Shown: piece after piece, positions 1 through 6,066 of the stretch
Position numbering within the stretch: the first letter of the stretch is position 1
Layout of the letters: every line of letters begins with the position of its first letter
Source: Candidatus Gastranaerophilales bacterium
GTDB lineage: Bacteria > Cyanobacteriota > Vampirovibrionia > Gastranaerophilales > Gastranaerophilaceae
Assembly (NCBI GenBank): GCA_900752845.1
Contig: CAADWU010000060.1
Coordinates: 1 to 12,669 of the forward strand
Direction: 5' to 3'
Length of the DNA: 12,669 nucleotides
Position numbers and translations under genes: made by a program
Notes under the pieces: model-generated
What the model was told of the DNA's origin: nothing
What the model saw: the letters and a program-made list of their open reading frames with translations, nothing else
Database searches by the model: none

Positions 1-23
1 AGATTTTTTTTGCAAGAAAACAC

Positions 24-51
24 TTTACATTTGATTTCTTTCATTTATAAT
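24..51 (+). promoter_or_regulatory. Sigma-70-type promoter for the short leader transcript
   Basis: TTTACA at 24-29 and a perfect TATAAT at 46-51 are separated by 16 bp. Transcription should start near 58, which is the A of an ATG codon. The promoter drives a short transcript ending at the terminator at 151-187, or a longer one reading into the membrane-protein gene at 394 if the terminator is bypassed. Confidence 0.65.
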
Positions 52-57
52 ATTTCT

Positions 58-126
58 ATGACTGTTATTATTAATCAATACCGACGAATTGTAAGTAAAT
101 GGAAAGGCTTGTTACAGGCACGCTAA
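58..126 (+). CDS. Possible leaderless 22-residue ORF (leader peptide candidate)
   Basis: ATG at 58 sits 7 nt after the end of the TATAAT box, so the mRNA would begin at the start codon. The ORF runs 22 codons to TAA at 124-126. The peptide starts MTVIINQYRR and ends WKGLLQAR; it is basic, with two adjacent Arg codons (CGA CGA, 82-87). It ends 24 nt before a terminator and contains the arm (102-113) that can pair with the terminator's left arm, so translation could control termination. I do not recognise the peptide. The stretch could instead be a structured non-coding RNA: CGACGAA at 82-88 can pair with TTTGTCG at 130-136, and TGTAA at 90-94 with TTACA at 112-116. Confidence 0.3.
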   Translation: MTVIINQYRRIVSKWKGLLQAR

Positions 127-163
127 CTTTTTGTCGTGAAATAGATTTTAAACAAGACCTTTC
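102..163 (+). promoter_or_regulatory. Antiterminator-like pairing competing with the terminator
   Basis: Bases 102-113 (GAAAGGCTTGTT) can pair with 151-163 (AACAAGACCTTTC) over 12 bp with one bulged A at 157. Bases 151-160 are also the left arm of the terminator at 151-182, so the two structures exclude each other. The upstream arm lies inside the 22-codon ORF. This fits an attenuation switch, but no covariation evidence is available from one sequence. Confidence 0.4.
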
Positions 164-187
164 TAATTTGAGAGGTCTTGTTTTTGT
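151..187 (+). terminator. Rho-independent terminator of the short leader transcript
   Basis: AACAAGACCT (151-160) and AGGTCTTGTT (173-182) form a 10-bp stem with a 12-nt loop, and T-rich sequence continues through 185-188. It ends an RNA of roughly 130 nt starting near 58. The next large gene begins at 394, so this is either the end of a small independent transcript or a conditional terminator. Confidence 0.8.
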
Positions 188-266
188 TAATAATAGTTAA
201 TAAAAAGCACATAAAAAGCAATAAAAAAAAATCAGTGTACTTAGAAGAAAAGTGAAAGGTAGAAAT

Positions 267-350
267 ATGCAACAATATATCCGACGAAACTCAATTATCA
301 AGGCGAACGCCCCAATCGTCAAATTAATGAATTTAATTTGGGGTCTATAG
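267..350 (+). CDS. Short upstream ORF, 27 residues
   Basis: ATG at 267 follows GAAAGG (254-259) with 7 nt spacing, a good Shine-Dalgarno arrangement. The ORF runs 27 codons to TAG at 348-350 and ends 43 nt before the membrane-protein start at 394. The peptide starts MQQYIRRNSIIK and ends KLMNLIWGL: basic, then hydrophobic. It shares a QY(I)RR element with the 22-residue ORF at 58-126, and the DNA around it shares CCGACGAA (81-88 and 281-288). I do not recognise it. It may be a small membrane peptide or a leader ORF whose translation changes the hairpins before the next gene. Coding status is unproven. Confidence 0.35.
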   Translation: MQQYIRRNSIIKANAPIVKLMNLIWGL

Positions 351-389
351 TACGATTTTTGAGCGGCAATAATATTTGCCCGGAAAGGA
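310..389 (+). promoter_or_regulatory. Structured leader just upstream of the 394 start
   Basis: CCCCAA (310-315) pairs with TTGGGG (338-343), and AAATTAA (321-327) with TTAATTT (333-339). AATCGT (314-319) can instead pair with ACGATT (352-357). GGCAA (365-369) and TTGCC (376-380) form a hairpin directly before the Shine-Dalgarno sequence GGAAAGGA (382-389). The first hairpins lie inside the 27-codon ORF, so a translating ribosome would disturb them. A role in translation control is inferred; I match it to no known riboswitch class. Confidence 0.35.
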
Positions 390-393
390 AAAC

Positions 394-1740
394 ATGATAC
401 CCGCAATTAACGCTAGCAGTATATATTCAAAATTAGGAAATAATAATTCTCTTGTCCCGATGGCAATAAAAGATGTTGCCAACAGTATGGGTTTAACGGC
501 AGGTTCTTATATTACAGGAGATGCACTGGAAGGGAAAGACAGATTTTTAGATGAGTTTGGAACACAGGCCATTTGGCTTTTTGGAATTCCTGTTTATAAA
601 AAGCTTATGGATTTAACCATGTATAAAGCTTTGAAAATTGATCCTAATTTTGATGTCAGAAATCTTTCAAAAAACAGAAGCAAGCTTTTAGAAAAATCTA
701 TAGAATACGCAGATTCTTCAATTAAAGAAAGCATCAAGGAAGCAGTTAAAAATCCTAAATATACCAAAAACCTTGCAATGACAAAATTTATTGTGTCTAC
801 TGCTTTAACTATTGTTTCTTATGCTGGGTTGACAAAATACAGACATTACAAAACCAAAAAAGATGCAGAAAAAGAAATTCTGGCTGAAATGTCAAGACAA
901 AAACAATCCGATAAAGATGTATTCTCATTTGAGGACAAACAACCGGAAGCATTTAAAGATTTAAAATTGTGCAAACAGACAAAACAACCTTCGTTTACAG
1001 GCGGAATACAAGATTTTATGTATAACCCAGTTAAAAACCTTATGATACTTGATGGTACTATTACAGCCGAAAGATTAGCAGAATCAAGAAATAGACAAGA
1101 GCTTATAGGTTATGCGATAAAAGAAGGTTCAGTTTGGGCGTTTATGTATTTTGCAAGTAAGCCTATACAAAAATTCCTTGAAAATGCTGCTGAAAAAAAT
1201 AAGAAAACTCCTGCTTCAATTGATTTAGATGCTAGAGTTATTGAAAGCAAAGAATTAAAAGATGCATTTTTGGACGGCAGTCTTACAAACAGCAGTAAAA
1301 AAGTGCTGTCTTTAATAACAGATGAGGAATTGCTTGATTTCATTCATAACAATCCTGATGATTTTGTGGTTCAAATGGCAAAAAAATCGGATGTTCTGCC
1401 TGTTATAAAGAACGCAACACAAGCCGATAACGTTGATTACAGAAAATTTATTAATCTCGATGAATTTAAGGGTGTTGCAGAAAAACTGACTAAACTTCAA
1501 AATAAATTTGAAGAATTCAAAAATGCAAACGTAAAAGAAAAAACTCTTGATGCATTTTTAGATAATGTAAAAAAAATGAAAAGAAGATCAATTCTGAAGA
1601 ATATGGGAGCTTGCATAGGCGCTTTAGGCATACTTGCACCTGCAATTATGATTGCAATAAGAAAGCTTGACAAGAATAATAATGCTTTTCAGGTGAAAGA
1701 GGATTTGAAAAAAGAATTAGCTGCTAAGGGTAAGATTTAA
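394..1740 (+). CDS. Uncharacterised membrane protein with internal duplication
   Basis: The product is 448 residues and I cannot assign a function. ATG at 394 is preferred over TTG at 376 because GGAAAGGA (382-389) is correctly spaced from it. Hydrophobic segments lie near residues 131-146 and 404-422, with a weaker amphipathic stretch around 245-260. Two similar blocks, residues 48-73 (KDRFLDEF...IWLFGIPVYKKLMD) and 231-263 (SRNRQELI...VWAFMYFASKPIQKFLE), each followed later by a hydrophobic helix, suggest an ancient duplication. A PSFTGG motif at 199-204 begins the second half. The protein between and after the blocks is Lys/Glu-rich and helical. It resembles in architecture the protein encoded at 9457-10656 on the minus strand. 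Its 3' end overlaps the convergent flavoprotein gene by 24 bp. Confidence 0.85.
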   Translation: MIPAINASSIYSKLGNNNSLVPMAIKDVANSMGLTAGSYITGDALEGKDRFLDEFGTQAIWLFGIPVYKKLMDLTMYKALKIDPNFDVRNLSKNRSKLLEKSIEYADSSIKESIKEAVKNPKYTKNLAMTKFIVSTALTIVSYAGLTKYRHYKTKKDAEKEILAEMSRQKQSDKDVFSFEDKQPEAFKDLKLCKQTKQPSFTGGIQDFMYNPVKNLMILDGTITAERLAESRNRQELIGYAIKEGSVWAFMYFASKPIQKFLENAAEKNKKTPASIDLDARVIESKELKDAFLDGSLTNSSKKVLSLITDEELLDFIHNNPDDFVVQMAKKSDVLPVIKNATQADNVDYRKFINLDEFKGVAEKLTKLQNKFEEFKNANVKEKTLDAFLDNVKKMKRRSILKNMGACIGALGILAPAIMIAIRKLDKNNNAFQVKEDLKKELAAKGKI

Positions 1741-2835
1741 CGCCTTTGCCGCTGCAAACCCTGTAGACCAGCAGTTTTGCAGGTTGAAACCTCCGCAAAA
1801 ACCGTCTATGTCCATTATTTCTCCGCAGAAGTATAATCCCTTAACAAGTTTGGATTCCATAGTCTTAGGATTAATTTCTTTTAAATCAACACCTCCTGCT
1901 GTTACAACTTCGCTGTCAGGAACTGTTCCTTGTGCTGTGACTTCAAAATTTTGAAGTTTATCAAGAATTAAGTCACGAGTTTTTCCGTTAATTTTGTGGC
2001 ATTTTTCGTCAATGTTAACGTCAAGTGTTTTCAGTATGAACTCGGCAAGAGATTTTGGAATGTAATCAGAAATTAAATTTTTAATACTTTTATGAGGGTT
2101 TTCATTTAATGCTGTTTGCAAATCAATATCGTTAACAAAATTAAAGCTTAATTTGTACGGGAATTTTTCTCTTGCTTTTATTGATGAGATTTTGTAGACG
2201 GCAGGACCTGATATTCCTTGATGTGTAAATAAAACATCATTAACAGAAACTCCGCTGAGTGAGGAAAAATCTTCTTTTGTTTTCAGCCCTGCAAGAGCCG
2301 GTTTCGGCTCTATTATGTTATGCCCCAGATATTTAATCATGTTGTAAGATGAATGACCGCCTGTTGAAATAACCGTATAATCAAAATTATAGTTTCCCTT
2401 ATCGGTTGAAATAATAAAAGCCTCATTTATTTCTGTTACTTTTGCTTTAACGAATTTCACTTTATTTAATGCTTTCAGAAATTTTTCACGTACATCTTTA
2501 GAACTGTTTGATTTGGGAAAAATTCTCATATCATCCTGAATATAGGTCTGTACTCCGATTTTTTCAAAAAAATCAATAGTATCTGAAGTGCAGAAATTTG
2601 AGAATACTGAATATAAAAATTTTTCTCCACGTGGATAGTATTTAGCCAATTCTTTAAAATCAAATTCAGCATGTGCAAGGTTGCATCTGCCTCCGCCTGT
2701 GGGTAATAGTGTTCTTAAAGGTGATGAAAAATCAAAAACAGTTACATCAAAATAATCCTGTAAATAATAAGCACAAATGCATCCGGCAGGCCCTCCGCCA
2801 ATTACGGCAACCTTAAATTTCAACTCTTGTGCCAT
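1717..2835 (-). CDS. HI0933/YhiN-family NAD(P)/FAD-dependent flavoprotein
   Basis: The 372-residue product has the N-terminal Rossmann FAD-binding motif VIGGGPAGC (about residues 11-19), the family signature LLPTGGGRCNLAH (about 43-55), and the C-terminal FAD-contacting stretch DGFCGGFNLQNCWSTGFAAA near the end. These place it in the HI0933-like flavoprotein family (YhiN/BaiN type), cytoplasmic oxidoreductases of mostly unknown substrate. It is slightly shorter than the usual 390-420 residues. The ATG overlaps the end of folK by 23 bp and has no clear Shine-Dalgarno sequence, so translation is probably coupled to folK. Its 3' end overlaps the convergent membrane-protein gene by 24 bp. The substrate cannot be told from sequence. 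Confidence 0.92.
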   Translation of the reverse strand: MAQELKFKVAVIGGGPAGCICAYYLQDYFDVTVFDFSSPLRTLLPTGGGRCNLAHAEFDFKELAKYYPRGEKFLYSVFSNFCTSDTIDFFEKIGVQTYIQDDMRIFPKSNSSKDVREKFLKALNKVKFVKAKVTEINEAFIISTDKGNYNFDYTVISTGGHSSYNMIKYLGHNIIEPKPALAGLKTKEDFSSLSGVSVNDVLFTHQGISGPAVYKISSIKAREKFPYKLSFNFVNDIDLQTALNENPHKSIKNLISDYIPKSLAEFILKTLDVNIDEKCHKINGKTRDLILDKLQNFEVTAQGTVPDSEVVTAGGVDLKEINPKTMESKLVKGLYFCGEIMDIDGFCGGFNLQNCWSTGFAAAKALNLTLSS

Positions 2836-3319
2836 ATAAAAATACCATTTCAGGATTTTCTAAATCACTGTGTAATTCAGTAACAGTTTTGTGTAAAACG
2901 GGATGTTCAAAGTTTGGTATTAATTCTAAGAGAGGAACAAGTGTAAATGCTCTTAAGTGAACAAATTTGTGAGGAATAATTAAATTTTCGTCATTAACAA
3001 TATCTTTATTATAAAAGAGTATGTCAATATCTATTGTTCTATCAGTATATTTAGTACCTTGCGGACGTTTTCTTCCGAGCTGCTGTTCAATTCTCTGACA
3101 TTCTAAAAGAAGTGTCTGAGGAAGCAGACTTGTCTTAACTTCTACTACAGCGTTTACAAACCAGTTTTCAGAATCCATATTCCATGGCTCTGTTTCATAA
3201 AAAGCAGATGTTCTAATTATGCTGATACCATCAACAGCCCCTAGCAAACTTGTTGCCTGTTGAACATAACCTATGCGGTCTCCAAAATTTGATCCTAAAC
3301 TTAAATATGCTATTGCCAT
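2813..3319 (-). CDS. folK: 2-amino-4-hydroxy-6-hydroxymethyldihydropteridine pyrophosphokinase (HPPK)
   Basis: The 168-residue product transfers pyrophosphate from ATP to 6-hydroxymethyl-7,8-dihydropterin in cytoplasmic folate synthesis. Family hallmarks are all present in order: YLSLGSNFGDR at the N terminus, FYETEPW, the NWFVNAVVEV strand, LGRKRPQGTKYTDRTIDIDIL with the metal-binding DID, and IIPHKFVHLRAFTLVPLLEL. Length is typical for a stand-alone HPPK. It is the first gene of a two-gene overlapping operon with the flavoprotein; other folate genes are not in the window. The -10 box of its promoter ends only 7 nt before the ATG and there is no Shine-Dalgarno sequence, so the mRNA is probably leaderless. 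Confidence 0.96.
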   Translation of the reverse strand: MAIAYLSLGSNFGDRIGYVQQATSLLGAVDGISIIRTSAFYETEPWNMDSENWFVNAVVEVKTSLLPQTLLLECQRIEQQLGRKRPQGTKYTDRTIDIDILFYNKDIVNDENLIIPHKFVHLRAFTLVPLLELIPNFEHPVLHKTVTELHSDLENPEMVFLYGTRVEI

Positions 3320-3325
3320 ACGTAT

Positions 3326-3354
3326 ATTTTAGGGCTTTTCTAAAGTGTTGTCAA
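3326..3354 (-). promoter_or_regulatory. folK operon promoter (consensus-like)
   Basis: Read on the minus strand, TTGACA (3354-3349) and TAAAAT (3331-3326) are separated by exactly 17 bp. The expected start of transcription is about 3319, the A of the folK ATG. This predicts a leaderless mRNA for folK and the flavoprotein gene. Confidence 0.75.
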
Positions 3355-3391
3355 TATAAATTATTATATGTACCATAAAAATTTTTTATAT

Positions 3392-3397
3392 TATAAT
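3392..3397 (+). promoter_or_regulatory. waaA -10 element
   Basis: A perfect TATAAT lies 9 nt before the ATG at 3407. The -35 region is weak (TGTACC at 3369-3374 with a 17-bp spacer). The arrangement would start transcription at about 3404-3407, again giving an almost leaderless mRNA. It diverges from the folK promoter within an 87-bp intergenic region. Confidence 0.5.
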
Positions 3398-3406
3398 ATA
3401 TGTGAA

Positions 3407-4657
3407 ATGTTTATATATGGATTTTTATCAACAGTATTATTTTTAATCAGTTTACCGTTTTATGCATTGGTAAGAGCCTGTCGTGGAAAATTTATTCCCG
3501 GATGGAAAGAGAAAATGGGTGATTTTACTTCGCCGCAGCTGGGAAGTAAAGTTATTATGTTTCATGGAGTGTCTGTTGGTGAAGTAATTGCTCTTGAAAA
3601 TTTGATTAAAAAGACAAAAGAAACTTTTCCTGACTATAAAATTGTAATTACTACAGGTACAGCAACAGGACAAGAAATTGCCAATAAAAAATTTGGCAAT
3701 ACAGCAGATTACATTACATACTTTCCGTTTGATATCACATTTTGTGTAATGCTTTTTTTGAAAAAAATTAATCCCAGTGCTGTTCTTATTGCCGAAACTG
3801 AATTGTGGCCGACATTCTCATATTATTGCAAGAAAAACGGAATTCCGTTATACGTTATTAACGGTAGAATTTCGGATTCAACATTTAAGTCTTATAAATT
3901 TATGAAGTATTTCTTTAAACAATTTCTGAAAAATTATACGAAGATTCTTACCCAAAGTGAAGAAGATAAAGAAAAATTTCTTGCAATCGGTGCGCCTAAT
4001 GACAGAACAGAAGTTATGAAAAATCTAAAGTTTGATGTTAAAAAAGTTGATGCAGATATTGATTTAGGGCAGTCTTCTTATCGTGTTATTATTGCAGGCA
4101 GCACTCACAAGGGTGAAGATGAAATAGTTTTAAATGCTTTTTCAAAGCTGAAGAAAGAATTTTCCGATATAAAATTGTTACTTGCCCCAAGACATTTACA
4201 ACGTGTTGATAATGTGTCAGGTTTAGTTCAAAAAACAAATTTGTCATGGGGATTACGTTCAAACAAAGATGATTTTAAAAGCAAAGATATTATTATTTTG
4301 GATACAATGGGTGAATTAAGCAAAATGTATTCTATTTGTGATTTTGCTTTTGTCGGAGGCAGTTTCAATAAAACAGGCGGTCATAACCCTCTAGAAGCTA
4401 TTGTTTATAACAAACCTGCGATTTCAGGACCATCTATTCATAACTTCAGAGATATTTACTGGATTTTAACACGTTCTAAAGCAGGGAAAGTTGTTAAAAC
4501 TTCTGAAGAATTAACTTCTTACATGCATAATTTACTTGCAGACAAACAATTTTATATAGAAAGCTGTAATGATTGTAAAACAATTTTTGCATCTCAGCAG
4601 GGTGCTTTAGAAAATGTTATTAAAGAATTGGATAACTTGTTAACCCCTGTCAAATAG
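3407..4657 (+). CDS. waaA: 3-deoxy-D-manno-octulosonic acid (Kdo) transferase
   Basis: The 416-residue product transfers Kdo from CMP-Kdo to lipid IVA, the first inner-core step of LPS synthesis, at the cytoplasmic face of the inner membrane. A hydrophobic N-terminal anchor (MFIYGFLSTVLFLISLPFYA) precedes the GT-B glycosyltransferase. Seen motifs are HGVSVGEV (about 53-60, holding the family's catalytic Glu), ITTGTATG (about 81-88), AETELWP (about 129-135), the nucleotide-side AGSTHKGE, LLAPRH, and the C-terminal VGGSFNKTGGHNPLEA stretch that binds CMP-Kdo. The ATG at 3407 gives a better N terminus than the possible upstream ATG at 3368, which lies before the -10 box. No Shine-Dalgarno sequence is present. 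It implies a diderm, LPS-bearing cell. No clear terminator follows. Confidence 0.95.
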   Translation: MFIYGFLSTVLFLISLPFYALVRACRGKFIPGWKEKMGDFTSPQLGSKVIMFHGVSVGEVIALENLIKKTKETFPDYKIVITTGTATGQEIANKKFGNTADYITYFPFDITFCVMLFLKKINPSAVLIAETELWPTFSYYCKKNGIPLYVINGRISDSTFKSYKFMKYFFKQFLKNYTKILTQSEEDKEKFLAIGAPNDRTEVMKNLKFDVKKVDADIDLGQSSYRVIIAGSTHKGEDEIVLNAFSKLKKEFSDIKLLLAPRHLQRVDNVSGLVQKTNLSWGLRSNKDDFKSKDIIILDTMGELSKMYSICDFAFVGGSFNKTGGHNPLEAIVYNKPAISGPSIHNFRDIYWILTRSKAGKVVKTSEELTSYMHNLLADKQFYIESCNDCKTIFASQQGALENVIKELDNLLTPVK

Positions 4658-4698
4658 ATGATTTTGGCGTTTTTACCTCCTCTGTTTGTATGATTATT

Positions 4699-4728
4699 GT
4701 TACAAAATGTTAACTTTTTTGTTATGAT
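4699..4728 (+). promoter_or_regulatory. Promoter of the coiled-coil protein gene
   Basis: GTTACA (4699-4704) and TATGAT (4723-4728) are separated by 18 bp, with an overlapping GATAAT at 4726-4731. Transcription would start near 4735. The leader contains a small hairpin (CCTAA 4743-4747 with TTAGG 4756-4760) and the Shine-Dalgarno AAAGGG before the ATG at 4795. Confidence 0.5.
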
Positions 4729-4794
4729 AATTAAAGATTTCCCCTAAATGTGCCGTTAGGTATAACAAGGAAACAAAACGAAAGGGAAAACGTC

Positions 4795-5826
4795 ATGGGA
4801 ATGGCAGCATCACAGGCTAGGTTCTTAGGACTAACAGCCAGAAAAACAAATACTGAATATGAAGGACAACAGATTAACCAACAAAGAACTACTTTGGGTA
4901 ACCAATCTGCAAACTATTATAATCAGCTGCTCGGCATGACAGTTCCTGTTCCACCGTCAGTTGCAGATTATACAAAAACTGTTTACACTTTTGAAGACGG
5001 TTCTTTAAATAACTCAATCAGTTCTTTGATTGCACAAAAAGATGGTACATATTTAATCAGCTATACATCTTCTTGGAAAAATGATTTTGCTGTAGTTTCA
5101 GCTACTCCTTCAATTTATACAAGAAAAGAAAATGATGACGGTTCTTACTCATACTTTGTAGGAGCTAAAGAATTAAGAGAGTTAGGTAAAACTTTAACTC
5201 AGGATGATATTGATAAAGACGAATACCTAAGCACTTTATCACAAACTCAAATTGCTAACTTGCAAGAAGAAGAAAAGAAATACCTTGAAGAATTAAATGA
5301 TAAATACGGTACTGCTGACTGGCAGGTAAGATACGTTAAGAATACATCTACAGGAACTTGGTCTCCTTATTTTGTAAAACAAAGTGTTCTTGATGATGCT
5401 ATTTATAATGAAACAGGTTCTTCTCAAAGTCATATGCCTACATACACAGTAGGTTCAGCTACAGAAACCGAAGAAATTAAAGGTGTTACAGCACGTTTAG
5501 AACAAGATTCAACAGGTCGTATCATTAACATAACTTTAAAACCGGGCGATGCTGATGAAGTTACTTATGCGGTAACAACTAATACAGTTACTGACCAGGC
5601 TGCATACGACGACGCAATGAACCAATACGAATACGATAAATACGAATATGATCAATCAATTCAAAATATCAATGCTAAAATTGAAATTGTTCAAGCAGAA
5701 GATAAAAACTTAGAATTAAGATTGAAACAATTAGATACAGAGCAAGATGCTATCCAAACAGAAATGGATGCTGTTCAAAAAGTTATTGAAAAGAACACTG
5801 AATCAACATTCAAAACTTTCGGGTAG
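4795..5826 (+). CDS. Uncharacterised protein with conserved-looking ends and C-terminal coiled coil
   Basis: The 343-residue product has no signal peptide and no membrane segment. ATG at 4795 follows AAAGGG (4782-4787); GTG at 4750 is rejected as it lies in the leader hairpin. The N terminus (MGMAASQARFLGLTARK, then EGQQINQQRT) is helical and Gln/Arg-rich. The middle (about residues 50-260) is Ser/Thr/Tyr-rich and beta-like. The last 75 residues form a long charged helix with heptad character (AKIEIVQAEDKNLELRLKQL, then DTEQDAIQTEMDAVQKVIEK) ending FKTFG. I associate this N- and C-terminal pattern with Melainabacteria proteins, from memory. Helical ends around a variable middle recall flagellin or hook-type secreted subunits, but no homology is claimed. 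The strong leader and regular codon use suggest high expression. A direct repeat begins at its stop codon. Confidence 0.85.
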   Translation: MGMAASQARFLGLTARKTNTEYEGQQINQQRTTLGNQSANYYNQLLGMTVPVPPSVADYTKTVYTFEDGSLNNSISSLIAQKDGTYLISYTSSWKNDFAVVSATPSIYTRKENDDGSYSYFVGAKELRELGKTLTQDDIDKDEYLSTLSQTQIANLQEEEKKYLEELNDKYGTADWQVRYVKNTSTGTWSPYFVKQSVLDDAIYNETGSSQSHMPTYTVGSATETEEIKGVTARLEQDSTGRIINITLKPGDADEVTYAVTTNTVTDQAAYDDAMNQYEYDKYEYDQSIQNINAKIEIVQAEDKNLELRLKQLDTEQDAIQTEMDAVQKVIEKNTESTFKTFG

Positions 5827-5945
5827 GCTAAGCCTACTCCTCCACTCAGGCGGCGGATGAACTTTAAAAAAACAGCTAAAGATAGGCTAAGCCTACTCCT
5901 CCACTCAGGCTCTATAAACATAAAAAAAGCTAAAGATAGGCAAGC
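5824..5945 (+). repeat. Direct repeat, 59-bp period, two full copies and a partial third
   Basis: A 28-bp unit beginning TAGGCTAAGCCTA and ending CTCCTCCACTCAGGC occurs at 5824-5851 and 5883-5910 without mismatch. Each is followed by an A-rich spacer ending AGCTAAAGA. After the second spacer a degenerate third copy starts (TAGGCAAGC, 5937-5945). Each unit carries the palindrome TAGGCT-A-AGCCTA and a pyrimidine-rich ACTCCTCCACTC (5836-5847 and 5895-5906) that is complementary to Shine-Dalgarno-type sequence. The first copy contains the stop codon of the preceding gene. It lies in the 3' untranslated region before the terminator at 6032. Confidence 0.85.
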
Positions 5946-5974
5946 TTTGTATTAAAAAGAATTAATTTCGGCTA

Positions 5975-5995
5975 ATAACATTAATTAAATGTTAT
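5975..5995 (+). other. AT-rich hairpin in the 3' untranslated region
   Basis: ATAACATT (5975-5982) and AATGTTAT (5988-5995) form an 8-bp stem with a 5-nt loop. No U-run follows, so it is not a terminator. It is followed by a pyrimidine tract (6011-6031) and then the terminator. Its role, if any, is unknown. Confidence 0.4.
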
Positions 5996-6031
5996 AGGCT
6001 GATAATATTTGTTTCCTTTCCCTTTTCCCTT

Positions 6032-6059
6032 AACGACTGAATACAAGTCGTTTTTTTTT
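6032..6059 (+). terminator. Rho-independent terminator of the coiled-coil protein gene
   Basis: AACGACT (6032-6038) pairs with AGTCGTT (6046-6052), loop of 7 nt, followed by an uninterrupted T-run through 6059. It gives the 4795-5826 gene a 3' untranslated region of about 230 nt that includes the direct repeats. The minus-strand reading lacks a U-run, so it serves mainly the plus strand. Confidence 0.85.
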
Positions 6060-6066
6060 GCTTTTT

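Noticed and set aside
58..187. Known small RNA such as SRP RNA, 6S or tmRNA
   Set aside because: None of their conserved core sequences is visible in the 130-nt transcript.
376..393. TTG at 376 as an earlier start of the 448-residue protein
   Set aside because: It lies within the GGCAA/TTGCC hairpin and has no Shine-Dalgarno; ATG at 394 follows GGAAAGGA.
197..406. Minus-strand open frame of 69 codons
   Set aside because: AT-rich, Phe/Ile/Cys-heavy composition typical of antisense frames, no ribosome-binding site, and it opposes the leader structures.
1110..1500. Two overlapping minus-strand open frames inside the 448-residue gene
   Set aside because: Shadows of the plus-strand coding region with implausible composition.
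5824..5945. CRISPR array
   Set aside because: Only two full repeats, spacers of unequal length that end in the same AGCTAAAGA, and no cas gene in the window.
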